Assembly: GCA_002917775.1 (NCBI GenBank) | Contig: KZ627158.1 | Coordinates: forward strand, 282,578-346,577 | From: Glaciozyma antarctica PI12 | Lineage: Eukaryota; Basidiomycota; Microbotryomycetes; Kriegeriales; Camptobasidiaceae | Length of the DNA stretch: 64,000 nucleotides | Reading direction: 5' to 3' | Shown here: in pieces, positions 1 through 12,348 of the stretch | Layout of the letters: each line of letters starts with the position of its first letter | How positions within the stretch are numbered: the first letter of the stretch is position 1 | Position numbers and translations under genes: made by a program | Notes under the pieces: generated by a model | The model's input: the letters and a program-made list of their open reading frames with translations, nothing else | Told to the model about the DNA's origin: nothing | Databases searched by the model: none

Positions 1-2169
1 AGGGACCGAAGCACATCGTTCCCTTGTAGAAGCCCTCCTTGTACGCGAGCTCCTTGGCCTCGGCGAGCTGCTTGTGGTCCTTGGGCGAGTTGATCTTGAG
101 CTGCTCGCAAAGCGTCTTGGCGGTGAGGTTGCCGTAGGAGGGAGTGGAGATGACGGGGACAGCGTCGAGAGCGACCCAAGCGGGGTCGATTTTGTAGTAG
201 TCGGCCTTCTTGCGGAGGTCGAGCGAGGTCACGTAGTCGTCGGGCGAGTCGGAGGGGACGCAGGTGACGACGGCGGTTCCCTGCGAGCGGGCTTTCGTCA
301 GCTAACGCTCCCGACTAAGCAACGTAGCGCAGAACGCACCTTGGTGGCCGAGACGGAGTCCATGGGGAGAACGTAGACCTCCTTGTAGACCGCGTTGGGC
401 GCGTTGACCTTCGTCCCGATGAGCTCGCTTCCCTTGACCTCTCCCACCATTCCGACAATCTTGTCCGCCTCCTTGAGCAAGCCCTGGAAGGCCATGTTCC
501 TCGCCGCGCGGGGCGTGATGAGGTAAAGGACCTCCTCGGAGGAGCCCTTCTTCGAGGACGAGGGGTATAGGCCGTAGGTGACGGTGGGGCCGACGAAGCA
601 GTTCGTTTGGCCGTACCTGCGTTCGCGAGTCAGCATACGCTCGTTTGATCAAAGCGAGGAAGTAGACGCACATCGTTTCGGGACGAAGCGTCGCAGCCAC
701 CATAACGACCTTCTTGTCGCCCACCAACTCCTTGACGCGCGCCGCCGCCGCACCCCACTCAACCACAGCCATCTTGATCGCCGTGTACTCCTGAGGTCCG
801 ACACCCTCTCCAGATTGCCGATCGTGGTCCATGCAGGCTCCGCCATCCTTCTCCGACCAGATCGTGTAACGCTCGCCGAACTCTGTGAGGTGCGTCAGCA
901 GACTCGAGTAGAACGGGAAGGAGAGCGAAACGCACTGATGTAGTTGAGTGCCTTGAGCTTGTTCATTTGCCAGCGGACGAACGAGTCGTAGTAGGGGTTC
1001 GCAGGCGTGGTGATGAAGGAGCGGCGCCAGTCGACGCGACCTCCCAGTGAGCTGATGTCGGACTGTAACGTATGTGGTTAGCCTCTCACACCGGCCATCA
1101 CGACGAGAAGCACGCACACGAGCGATAGGAGGGAAGTAGGTGAGCCAGTGCGCAGTGTCGGCGAACTTCTTGATGTCCTCGCGAGGGACGCCTGCGAGAA
1201 ATGGGTGAGCGGATTTTTCGCGTGCGTGAGAACCAGAGAGCCTACCGATTGACTCCATGATCTGGAACTGGTACGTGAGACCAGTGCTCTTCGCTGCGAG
1301 CTTGCCCTTCTTCGCCTTCGCAGGGTCGGTGGAGGTCGTCGCGACAGTCTTCGCGGCAGCAGCTTCGGCAGCCTGCACACAAATCAGCTACCACTTTTCT
1401 GCTTCGCCAGCGTTCACGCACGGCACTCACGTCGGCCTCGACGTAGTTCTCGAAATCGGGACCGAACATCTCCATCTCCCGAATGAGCTTGTCTGCGGCA
1501 GACTGAACGAACGACCGTCAGACTCTGGCAAAGAATCAAGCACCCACGCCTGCTTACCTTGATGGGCATTCCAGTCTGCGAAGACGCAACAGGAGGGAGA
1601 GTCAGCACCCGGCTCCAGCACCCACCGCGCGCCTACAGCTCCCTAAAGCCTCCTTCTCCCCCCAGCTCCATGTTCTGCACCGCTCCGAGATAACTCTCCC
1701 TTCTCTTTCCGATGCTAACCCACCCTAGACTTACGCAGTGGAATCCAACCGGCCACAGCACTCGCTTCCCACGCATACGCTCAAAGCCCGCCGCGAACTC
1801 GATCTTGGAGATGGTGAAGGCGTGTCCGAGATGAAGAGATCCGTTCATGTACTGTCAAAGGCCGTACGGCACGTCAGCTCCTCCTCAGGTCAGCTCCTCC
1901 TCAGCTCCGCCCATCTGCCGCCAACTCACAGGGTAGGGGAAGGTTCCGAACCACTTCGGCTGCGACTCCCTCAGCTTCTCCGCCGCCTTGCTGAACTCCT
2001 CCGTAGGGATCTGCTGAGGGTTCTCGGGGTCGGTGTAAGGCGAGTCCGTCTCGAAGAGCTTCTCCGCCTCCCAGCGGCGCTGAGCGGAAGCTTCGAGCTC
2101 GATGAGGGCGTCGCGCTTAGATGTGTTGGCGGCGGGAGGAGCGGTGGCGTTGGGGAGTGCAGTCACCAT
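1..2169 (-). CDS. Cytosolic leucyl-tRNA synthetase, N-terminal part (cut by the left window edge)
   Basis: Charges tRNA-Leu with leucine in the cytosol (class I synthetase). The ATG at 2169 opens an exon reading [17 protein letters not shown] and KWFGTFPYP, the usual start of eukaryotic/archaeal LeuRS. The next exons carry the HIGH-like motif ([11 protein letters not shown], near residue 85) and WPVGFHC. Further exons on the same strand give [20 protein letters not shown], the TLRPETM editing-domain motif and [16 protein letters not shown] of the CP1 editing insertion, so the window ends inside that domain. KMSKS and the anticodon-binding region lie outside. At least eight short introns separate the pieces. 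The long insert and the motif style match Cdc60/LARS1 rather than the bacterial or mitochondrial enzyme. The neighbouring TyrRS lies on the same strand, 205 bp upstream. Confidence 0.93.
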
Positions 2170-2374
2170 GGTGCGGCGGAAGGAGAGGCGGCTTAGGCGC
2201 TGCAGAGTGGGAGGTGGCGCGTGTTACTGAGTCAAACGACTCCGCAACCAAAAAAGAGGAAGTCCCGAGTCTCGATATTCATTTTCTGGCGGAGTCAATC
2301 CCAGGTACCCAGGTCGCAAGCTGCTCGCGCGAGGAACGCTGGAGTGCGAAATGCGACAAGTGGTGCAGGGAATG

Positions 2375-4281
2375 CTATTGCAGCAGGACAGCTTGATGCT
2401 GCGATTTTCCCGACCGAAGAACGATCAATCCACCTTCGAGGATATCGGACTCCTCCACGACGCGCTGGAAGCTGCGAGCGGGGATGCGAACGCCGTTAAG
2501 GTGGAGCGTCCCGGCTTGAAGAGCTTTACGGGCTTGAGCTGCGCGAGAAGATCAGTTCTGACTTCATGACCGACGAGGAAGGAACAAAGGCGCACTTTTG
2601 GAGGTGAGGAGACTGCTCGCAGTCACGAGGTTCTCGATGGGCTGGCCAACGATAGTGGCCTTGTCTAGTCGGACGAGTAAGGAAGGAATGTCGGACGCGT
2701 TTGAAGACAGGGTTGGTGCAGCGTCGAGGGCGACAATGGTGTCGGCCATATTGAGCGCTGCGAGGTCGGTCCCGTAGAAGACACTCGTCGCTGCTAGAGC
2801 TTGGTGAAGGCCTTGTTCTGCGGTCAAGGCGTCAGAACTTGTAAAAGGAGCGAGCGGGCGAGGAGAACGCACTGCCATGAACGAGCTCCGTCGCCTCCGC
2901 AGCCAGGATCTTCTGCGCGATGCGAGCAGTGGGTAGAGCCTGAAGTAGCGAGCGTTAGGACGGCACGCAACGGCTACAGTCGCTGAGACTCACCAGGTGC
3001 TCCTCCATGATCCCACCGAGCTCGATAACCCGGATAAAGGAGAAGATCTTAAGGTACTTGAGAACCTCCTCGTCCGTCGTCCTCAAGAAGAACTGCGCGA
3101 AGAGGGCCAGTCAGTCCTCTTTCGTTCCTCACAAAACCAGCCAACCGAACGCACCTGGTAGAACTCGAACGGCGAAGTCATCGATGGGTCCAGCCACACC
3201 GCATTCCCCGCGCTCTTTCCAAACTTCTCCCCCGCCGCCGTCGTCAACAACGGCATCGTAACGCCGTACGCCGAATCCTCCTGCTCTCCTTCCTTCCGTA
3301 GCTCGATATCTTGAGAAACAGGGACGAGATGAGTGTGCGTCTTGCGAATCATCTCGATCCCGCTCATAATGTTGCCGAGCTGGTCCGACCCGCCGAGCTG
3401 GATCGTGCAGTTGTGTCGCTGGTGGAGAGTAAGGAAGTCGTACGCCTGGAGGAGCTGGTACGAGAATTCGGTGAAGGAGAGGCCGGAGGAGGAGTCCATT
3501 CTAGATTTGACGCTGCGTCCTCGGAGTCAATTCGAGTGCCCGCAAGTCGAGCGAGAAACGCACCTTTCCCGAGAGAGCATCGTCGCCATACGCGCAGTCT
3601 TCCCAACCGTGCTCAAAAACTCGAGCAGTCCCATCCCTCCCAACCACTCCAAGTTGTTCTCCACCCGAACCTCCCCTCCGTGCCCCTCCTCCACAAACGA
3701 CGCGTTCCGAGTGCTGGTCCGCGAGAGCGCAAATGGCACGCCGCGAGTGAGGAAAGTCGTGACCTGCTTCGTGATCGCTTTGGCGTTGGCGTTGAGCTCA
3801 TACGAGGAGAGAGCGTTGCGTTCTGTGGAGCGTCCAGAGGGGTCGCCTACTGAGCCCGTCGCACCACCGATCTAAGTGCTGCACGTCAGCCCCGCGCCCG
3901 CATCCATCATCTGCACACACTCACGAGAGCAATCCCAGTGTGCCCTTGCAGCCGGAAGTGTAGCAGCCCGATGAGCGCGACCAAGTTCCCAGCGTGCAGC
4001 GAACGTGCTGAGGGATCCACGCCAAGGTACACCGTCTGCGGCTCATCAACGTGCTTCCGTACCGCTCGACTACCGCGTCCAAAGTCAGCTTCCGTCCCTG
4101 GCCCCTCGCGCTGCTGTGCTCACCTCGTCAGCTCCGAGATCATCCCTCGACTTTCGAGCTCATCAATCACGTTCTCCCGCGCACGGGAAGGAGCGTAGCT
4201 TAGGCGACGACATGATAGGGTTGATAAGGCGGGGAGAGGTCGTGAGAGGCGGCATACGAGTTCGCGAGGGAGGAGCAACAT
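2375..4281 (-). CDS. Mitochondrial-type tyrosyl-tRNA synthetase
   Basis: Class I synthetase of the bacterial TyrRS type, expected to charge mitochondrial tRNA-Tyr (Msy1/YARS2 role). The ATG at 4281 starts [18 protein letters not shown], an Arg/Leu/Ser-rich presequence typical of matrix import, followed by [17 protein letters not shown], the standard TyrRS opening. Visible motifs are a HIGH-type HAGN preceded by [18 protein letters not shown], and [13 protein letters not shown] in place of KMSKS. The C-terminus has an S4-like RNA-binding segment ([17 protein letters not shown]) and ends with a TAG at 2375-2377. Several short introns are present. KFGKS, not the KMSSS of eukaryotic cytosolic TyrRS, supports the organellar assignment. 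It diverges from the RdRP gene to its right. Confidence 0.93.
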
Positions 4282-4614
4282 TGTTGGGGGAGGGAGGAGG
4301 AGGGCAGCCGCTGTGAACGTTCTTCGCGTCGACCTCTCTTGATCTCGTACCACTCCTTCGAAAGCCTCGCTGCACCGTTCAGCGAGCTCTCGAGGTCGTT
4401 CGTCAGCTCCTGCTAGGCTTGATCTGCGCGCCTGTGGCTTGAGGACTGCTCCTGTGCGCGCGTCGTCTTCAGTCTCGAACAGGTACGCGTGCCGTCCTCT
4501 CCTCTCCATTCCCAGGCGCTTGGAACTTGGGAAAGGTCTTTCAGAGCTACTCTAACTCTACAGTATAGCAGTGAATCCCGGCAGGACGATCACTCGAGCT
4601 TGAGCACCTCCGCC
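4282..4614. promoter_or_regulatory. Divergent intergenic region between TyrRS and RdRP
   Basis: A 333 bp gap between two start codons on opposite strands, so it must hold both promoters and 5' leaders. I see no clear TATA box. Apparent reading frames here lack a usable ATG. Confidence 0.4.
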
Positions 4615-7600
4615 ATGCCGCCAAACAGCGGTCCTCCTCCTGAACCTCCCTCCAAGCTCGCCGCCCTCCGTTCCTCCACTCGAAACATCTCCACACCGGA
4701 CTCCGCTCCCTTCCGACATTCCTCCCGACTCTCCGAACCCACGAAACGCGCCACGACCCTCCCCTCGACTCTCTCCAGCGCAGCAACAACACTCCGAAGT
4801 CCTGCTCAAGATCCTTGGCGGGCAGAAGCAGGAACGACGACTGATAGCGATAGCAACTCTCCAACGCGGGCTTTTCGGAATTACAGGCCGCCAACCTCGC
4901 CGTCGAAGCTCAAGGCGACAAATTGGACGTGGGAGACAGTGTCCTCGACTGGCGTTGATCAGTGTGCGTTCCGGTTATCGCTGAAATGGAGTAAGGCTGC
5001 TGATTTGACTTCTTGATGCAGTCGAAATCATCTCCGCACCGTGCGACATGAGAAGAAGCTCGTCGAGGCCTGCCGTTGGAGCTGGCTTCATTGCTGGGAG
5101 TATGCTCGCTACCTGCACGCCGGAGTCTCGCAAGGCCAGATCGTCCTCAGCAACATGGCCTTAGACGCTATCGTCTTCTTTGTCGAGAAGTCCTGCCTCT
5201 CCGCTATTCACGACTACCTCCAGACATTGGATGCGAGCGTCGAAACTCCGAAGCCGTCGCTGTGGACCGAGATCCCGCGGTGCGAGTCCAAGGAGGAGAT
5301 GGACGCGCGAGTCCAAATGGACGCGGAGATGATTCACTTTACGGGCGAGATGACGATTCTGGAGGGCACGGTCGTCTTTCACATGAATCCCGCGTACGTC
5401 GCGGCCGACTCTCGCTTCTACCGCACGTTCGGGAGCGACCGCTTCTTTGTGCGTCTTTCAGTCGTGATCTTTGCTTTAGATCTGACGCACTACTCGCTGT
5501 GCAGCGACTGAAGCTCGAGGACAAGGTCGGCCAGTCTGCAGCGCCAATCCGGCGAGAACAAGACGCTCGCAAGGTCAAGGCCTCGAGCGACACGGCGGAG
5601 CAGCTCAAGACCTTCTTCAGTCTGCCGCTCGTTATCTTCGGTCGAACCCACCGAGCTTTCTGCAACAAGGACGACGCGATGGTTTATTGGTGCGAAGGCG
5701 GAGGAGGACTCGACACGATCTCGCTGGCGACATTCTGCGAGCGGCATATCGAGGTCGAGCTGAACGCGTCGGTGAAGGTCGCCAAGTGGATTTCGCGGTT
5801 TGAACTGGGTCTTACGTCGACTGTGAGCCTGGTTGTGAGCGAGCGATGTTCATTCGCTGACGTTGCTTTCGCAGACGCCGACGGTCGAGTTCTCGCGCAA
5901 CCAAGTCTTTCGAACGCCGGACCTCCTTTCGGACAGCCTCAAGATGAACTACGCGATGCTACTGCACATCTGTAGCACGCTGCGACTGTCGAACGAGGAC
6001 GCATCGGAGCATCTGCCCGAGGACTACATCCCGAGTGCGTATCTCTGTCTTCGCTCTTCTCCTTCCGTCTAACCGTTCGTCGTCGCAGGTGCTATTCGAG
6101 GCTCCTTCTCGCTCTCTGGCGGGAAACAGTCATCCCCGATTCCGATGGTCTGGCAGCTCGACTACTCCTCGGTCCCTCCTTCGCCCGACGCACCAATCGG
6201 CCCGCGACGAATCCAGATCCATCGACCCCAAGGAGCGACGGAAGGGATCAGGATCACGCACGAGTTTTTTTATCTTGACGAAGGCCGGCAAGAGGGTCGC
6301 GACCAAGCTGAGCGAGTCGACGGAGGGCCTGGTCGAATGGGTTGAGGAGAAGCCACTGAGTCGAGGGGTGGTGATGACCGACGGCTGCTCGCTCATTTCT
6401 CCTGGCGTGCGTCTATCTTCCTTCCTATTCTCCGCTACAAGCTGAATTTATCTCTCCCTCAGGCGATGCGGAAAGTTCACGAGGTGATGGCGGCGCGCGA
6501 CGACAGACTGGCGAGAGATCTTCCAGGAGCAGCACAGGCGCGATGCGGGGCAGGGAAAGGTGAGCTCTCTCCATCGTACCTGTCTGGACTACTTCTAACG
6601 AAGCTTCCTCTAGGCGTATGGGCTCTGGCGCCGCCGACTTGGTGGAGCGAGAACATCTGGATCGAGATTCGAGACTCGCAGTGGAAGTACGAGGACCGCC
6701 AGACCACCTGCTTTCCTTTCGAAGTGCATAGCATTCCTATCTCAAGGTCCTTAGCGAACATCGTGAGCTTCGCGTCTTCTGCGCGCGACAAGTTCTCAAC
6801 TGACGGCGAGTCCAGGGCAAGCAGGTCTTCCAGGTACTATCGCTTGCCGTTCCTGCGCTCATGTGGCTGACGCTCTTTTTTCAAGTTCTCTCGCATTGTC
6901 GCGTGCCGAACATACTCTTCCGAAATCTCCTCAAAACGCAGATCGACGAAGGTCAGTTGCTCGCTGCTTGCCCGCGCTCTAACCTGCTAATCTCGTTTTG
7001 GTACAGCGAACGAGCTCCTCCAAAACTGGGAGAACCCAGCCCAGCTGCTCTGCAACCTCGGCGCGAAGACCCAACTCTTCGAGAAGCGCGTTACCAAGTC
7101 GAAAATGCATCACGATCCCGCCAGCCTGCGCCCGACCGAAGTCGTGGATCAAGATGCTGACGACGTCGAGATCGACTCGTTTTTCGTCCAGGATGGCCGA
7201 CTCGACGAGTCCTCGGGTGCGCCGAACAGCATCGAAGAAGCTGTCGCCGAGATGCTGGTGCGCTCTTTTCGCTTTTCTTGTTTTTCCAGTCGTCGGAGCC
7301 GATCAAGGACGACAAGAGGAGTCAGTCGACCAACCTCGTCGTCGGGCCTGTTCTCATCAGCCGACCGCCAACTGTGCTGCCCTGCGACGTTCAGAAGTGA
7401 TTCGCTGCTTCATTCACCATGTTGCGCCGCTAACGTTTGCGTCTTCGCAGGGTCACTGGCGTCTTTGTCGCCGAGTATCACTCCCTGTCCGCTCTTCTCC
7501 CATCCTTCTTTCGCTGGCATAAACTGATCCTCTGGCTCACAGGTACGATGGTATAGTTCTGTCCTCGAAAGGAGAGCGTCCTGCCTGCTCAATCCTCAGC

Positions 7601-9056
7601 GGAGGAGATTACGATGGTGCGAGCGGAGCCTCGCCTACTCTGGCGTACGCGCTGATCACCTCTCCTCCCCAGGCGATAAGCTTCTCATCACCACGGATAT
7701 GGACATCGTTACCGCCTTTGACTCTTCGTACGCTTCTCCCGAGTTCGCGGACCCGCCGTTCAAGGACGAAGACTGGTTCGCGATCGACCGCCGCACCGTC
7801 TCCGACGTCGTGATGCCGCTCGTCCAGGCGAACGACAGCTCAGGACTCTCGGCTGTTCTCATCTCTGGAATCTTCACGCCCTCGTACCACGGTCTCCTCA
7901 GCAAACTCCACACGAAGCTCGAGTACTCGCACGGTCTCGCGCACCCTCTCACGACCGAGGTACGTCTCCTCCCTCAGTCGCACGCTCCATTCTTATCTAC
8001 CTCCGCAGGTCGCACATCTCTTTGCCAAAGCTCTCGACGCTCGAAAGCAGGGCTTCGCCGTTCGCGACTGGGAGAAGATCCAGCAGAAGTTCCTCGCGAA
8101 GCAGCCTAGGCCCGACTGGGCTCTGCGCGAGGAGCGGGGGAAGCTGGACGCCGATCTCGAATCTATTATCGTGGCGAAGCGGGGCAGCGGTCTCGAGAAT
8201 CATATCATGGGTGCGTCGCTCTTCGCTCTTCTGCTCTGGGGTTCTGATTCGTTGTGCCGAAGATGCGCTCGTCCTGAGTGTGGGCTGATTCTTCCGCTTC
8301 GACCAGGCTTCGTGCGCGTACCTCGTTCCGCTCGAGACGATGTCGACTCCTCCGGAATGGCAACGAACCGAGGTCGGCAAGGGACGCCTTTTCGCCAAAC
8401 TCGTCGCTTCAAACACCTCCAAGTCCACCACCAGCGAGGACGTTTTCGGAATGCATACCGTTGTCGTCGATACCGACGTCTCGGAACCGTCGTCGCAAGG
8501 GATGGACCTCGACGAAACCGAAGTTTCAGATGATTTCTTCGGCGGATTCTCTCAGATCGCGCGAACGCAGCTCAAGGAGATGGTCGTTGAAGCTTCCGAC
8601 CTTCCCCCTCTCCTTTCCACCGCCGAATCTCCCTCCACGAGCTTCTCCCCCTCCAAAACCGTCTCTCCCTCCAAACTCGGCGCGCCTCCCCCTCGACCTC
8701 TCGTTCGCCGCCCCAGCTTTGACTTTGACAAGCGTTTACGTTCGCCATCGACCTCGCTCATCGCGATTTTCTCGCTCTCAAAGCGGACGCGGAGGCGAGG
8801 AGACTTCATCGGACTCCAACGTCGAGCGGTCTTCAGGCGTTCAAGCTGTCTCCTTCGATGGTCCGTTCCTTCTCTCAGTTTATTCCCGAAGCTATCCGCT
8901 GACTTTCTCTGCAGCTGGATGCACAAGCCGTCAGCAAACGGTTCGCTGGACTGGAGACGATGCGAGGAAGAACTCGACCTCGGTCTCTTCTCCCTCCTCG
9001 AACGGAAACCGCTAGCGATCGTCCTTCGCCTTCGAAAAATAACTAGGACGTCTTAG
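4615..9056 (+). CDS. RNA-dependent RNA polymerase (RNAi/quelling type)
   Basis: Cell-encoded RdRP that would copy single-stranded RNA into dsRNA for silencing (QDE-1/RDR family). The first in-frame ATG is at 4615. About fifteen short introns must be removed. Recognisable blocks in order are VMTDGCSLIS (about 6370-6410), ARCGAGKGVWAL (across an intron near 6600; the family's GAKGV block), a segment ending PCDVQKVTGVFVAEYDGIV, and the catalytic SGGDYDGDKLLITTD. The aspartates of DYDGD are the metal-binding residues, and an intron (7617-7672) splits the codon before the last one. Downstream helices continue to about 8205. From there to the stop the exon chain is uncertain: coding frames change at about 8210-8306 and again near 8740, where FAIDLAHRDFLALKAD continues in a different frame with no obvious intron. 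The C-terminus could end at 9046 or 9056. Function is firm; the exact 3' structure is not. Confidence 0.9.
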
Positions 9057-9513
9057 CACCGTCGCTACCCTCGTTGGGTCGTCCTCCCCTCCCTACGTTC
9101 TTCGGCGCCACCGTCCTCCTTTCGCTGGATAATGCCTCCCCCTCCCCGTCATTTTTCTTCGTCTTCGTGTCCGTATCAACAGTGTATACCCTCGTTTAGA
9201 TACCACAGTAGATTGGAAAGTTCTCTTCAAGTCGTAGCGCAGCACGCTCTAACCTCGGCTCGTCGTCGTCGTTGAATTAGTGTTTTCATTTGCGTGCTCG
9301 AGTGACTCGCTTCCTCTTCCTCCCTCCTCTTCCTTCCGTAACGCCAACCCAGATCCATCCGCCATTCGCTTCTTCACCACAGCGGCACGCTCGCCCAACA
9401 CTTACAGCCCCTGGGCCGGAAGCTCTCAGCCTCTTCTCAAGAACAGCGGCAATCGATCTCCCCTCTCACCGTCAGCGATAACGACCCGTCCTCCTCCAAA
9501 GATCTGAGGAAGA
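9057..9513 (+). other. Intergenic stretch and likely 5' leader of the arrestin gene
   Basis: No conserved coding sequence. Because the arrestin start codon is split by the intron that begins at 9516, the region just upstream must be transcribed as a 5' untranslated exon. The remaining part should hold the 3' end of the RdRP gene and the arrestin promoter. Confidence 0.5.
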
Positions 9514-12348
9514 ATGTGAGCAGCTTATCTTCTTGGAAGAGCTATACATCTGACGGCCTTGCTTGCCCAGGCCGAACGCCCCTGGGTTCGAGCCACTGGA
9601 GATCCACCTCGCCAGTTCCGGAGACCTGGTTCTCCGAGGGCTCACTGGAGAGGAGCTGGAGGCCGCCGTGCTGGTGGGAGAACTGATTGTGAACCTTGCG
9701 GAGCCTACGAACCTCAAGGAGATCCAGTAAGCATCGGAGGAGAGGAGGCAACAACGAGGTCTCGTGCTGACGGATTCCTCCGACCAACAGGCTCATCTTC
9801 ACCGGAAAGTACGCACAGCGGAAGGGAGGAAAGCGTTTGAGTGTATCGTGGCTGACTGGCTCCCCTTGCTCTGCAGCGCAAAGGTTACCTGGCGGGACTC
9901 GTCGACTCACCACTTCGACCATCCCCTCTTCTTCCACGACTTCTCCTTCCTCAACCCTTCCTCGTCCTCCAACCCAGCCCATCCTACTCCCAAAGGACAC
10001 TCGCACACGTTACAAGCCGGCCGCCACGTCTTCCCCTTCTCCCTCCACATCCCCGGCTCGCTCCCCGCCACTCTTCGGACTTACTCTGGGACCTGCGTGG
10101 TTGAGTACAAGCTCAAGGCTGTCGCTACGAGGCCTGGATTTCTAGCGGATTGGAAGACGAGGAAGTTGGTGCGGATTGCGCGAGGGTTCGGAGTGGATGC
10201 GGTCGAGTACAACCAGACGCTCGAGATAGGTGAGTTGGGGAGGATGTGTGGTGATTAATGGAGCTGACACAGAGCTCGTTGCACGCAGAGAACACCTGGC
10301 CTGGCAAGGTACGAATTTGGTGCTTCTGGATCGAACGAGCTGTCTAACCGTTCGCTGCAGGTCATGTACGCCTTCACTATTCCCCACAAGGCCTACGCTG
10401 CTGGAGAGACAATCCCCGTATCGGTCAAGTTCTCCCCTCTCGCCAAGGGCGTGCGCATCGTTTCGCTTATCACGACAATTCGCGAGCATACGTGAGCTCG
10501 TCAGACTCCCGTCCCTTGAGCAAGTCTGACTCTGCTGCTCTCACAGGACGGTCCACTCGAAGAGTTCCTCGCACTCGGAAGCTCGCGACGCCACTGTCGT
10601 CAAGTACAACTTCGTTCCTGAATCCGGCCCCCCTCCCAGCGGAGAAGCCTCGAACAGTTCTTCGCCCCACCCCTCTCGCATCGACTCGGACGTCTCGCTC
10701 GCCTCCATGAACAGCAGCGCGCCCGTCACCACCCCCGGCCCCGGCTTCACCCCTACACCCTCCTTCACCCACCCCAACACTCATGGCGACGTCTCGCATC
10801 CTCCCGTTGCGAGCGGGAGCGGAACCGTCTGGCCTGGCTTCCCGCAGCGGGTGCAACGCGTGCCTGGAGTTCCGGGGGTTGAGGGCGAGACGCAGGACGA
10901 GGAGTACATCGACGATGGGATGGATACCGAGGTGGATGTCGTCGTCGACGTGCCGATCCCGGTGTGGACTGCGCCGTCGCATACGGTCTTCCCAGTCTTC
11001 ATCAACCACAAGATCAAGTGGAGCGCCTTTATCAAGTACGCTTGCTTCTCAATCACCTGCTTTTGCGCTTCGCTGACTTCTTTCGCACCGCAGAAACCCC
11101 GACGGACACGTCTCCGAGCTTCGCTGCGCCCTCCCCGTCTACATCCTCGCCTCCTCCCTCGCCGAAGAAGCTCGTCTCGCCTCCGCTGGCGCTCGCAACC
11201 TCCTCTTCGGCGAATCCGGCGTTCTCGCACACTCGGACGTCCCTCAAGTCGACCTTCCCTCCTACGAAGATCACGTCATGGACCGCGTCGCGAACGCCGA
11301 CACGGCGTCGTACTTCTCCCTCGCTGCTGGCTTCCTGCCGACGCCTTGGAGTGCTCGATCGACTCCGGGAGGAACGCCTGCAGCTGGAAGTCCGATGACC
11401 TCTCCGCCGCCTTCGCGTCCAGGATCGCCGACGAGGGGCTACTCGACCAGCTCGATAGCGTCGTCAGTCCATACGATCGCAGTAGGACTCAACGGGCAGT
11501 CCAGACCGGCGTACAACCCCCACAGCAACGTCGTCTCGCGGAGGAGCTCTGGTTCCGTCACGCCAATCTCTCCTTCCGACATGGCGGAACACCCCGAGGA
11601 CCATCGCTACTGGATCGACTCGGAGCTCATGAACACGCTCAGTCTCGACCACACGTCCCCTCCTGGATCCAACCACTCCTCTCGCCCTGGCAGCAGGCCC
11701 GGATCGCGACCCAACTCTCGTCCCGCAAGCCCCGATCGCGAGTACGGAAACGGAGCGACGACACCGAGCGGGCAGTCCTTCTCCTCGACACCCTCCTTCG
11801 ACCCAGCACCTTCCATCGCGCGGTCAGGAACGAGCAGTACCGGCGGCGGCGGGTTCTTCCACCTCCACCTCCCCAAACCCCTTCGCCCTCTCACCGCCTT
11901 CTCCCGCATGGGCTCCACCTCTTCCGTCAACCAAGTCTCCTCCCCCAGCGCCGCCTCCATCGCCTCCTCCACCTCCCACCAACCCTCCCCCTCGGCCCTT
12001 TCCAACGCCCTCGCCGCCCACGCCGCACGAGCAAACTCGGCCCTCCCGCGTTCATCCTTCGACGTACACACCTACTCCGCCATGTCTAACTCCCCGAACG
12101 GTCCTTCCACCACCACCTCCCCGTCCAATTCCTCCCCCGTCATCACCTCGTTCCTTTCTCAACGAGACTACCACGGCAGCACCTCGCCTTCCCCGATCCA
12201 CAGCCCTAATAACGGTCTCGCGTACCCCGAGGAGGAGCCGCCGGTGGATTTGCTGTCGCAGGTCCCGAGCTACAATGTGGCGGCGAGGTGGCTGGGAGGA
12301 GGGGTGGTGCCGATTGAGCGGTCGCTGCCGAATTACGAGGATAGCTAG
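9514..12348 (+). CDS. Alpha-arrestin (ART-type ubiquitin-ligase adaptor), start codon split by an intron
   Basis: Alpha-arrestins link plasma-membrane transporters to the Rsp5/NEDD4 ubiquitin ligase for endocytosis. The start is AT at 9514-9515 joined to G at 9571 across a 55 bp GTGAGC...CCCAG intron, giving MPNAPGFEPLEIHLASSGD. The N-terminal arrestin fold follows (LVLRGLTGEELEAAVLVG, HVFPFSLHIPG, GTCVVEYKLKA). The C-terminal arrestin domain is also visible (TWPGKVMYAFTIPHKAYAAG, KGVRIVSLITTIREHT). A long Ser/Pro-rich tail contains PY-like motifs: LPSY near 11260, VPSYN near 12270 and LPNYED at the extreme C-terminus. The last exon is open from about 11093 to the TAG at 12348. No ATG upstream is in a usable frame, which is why I chose the split start. 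It could correspond to Rod1/Rog3 or another ART; I cannot tell which. Confidence 0.88.
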
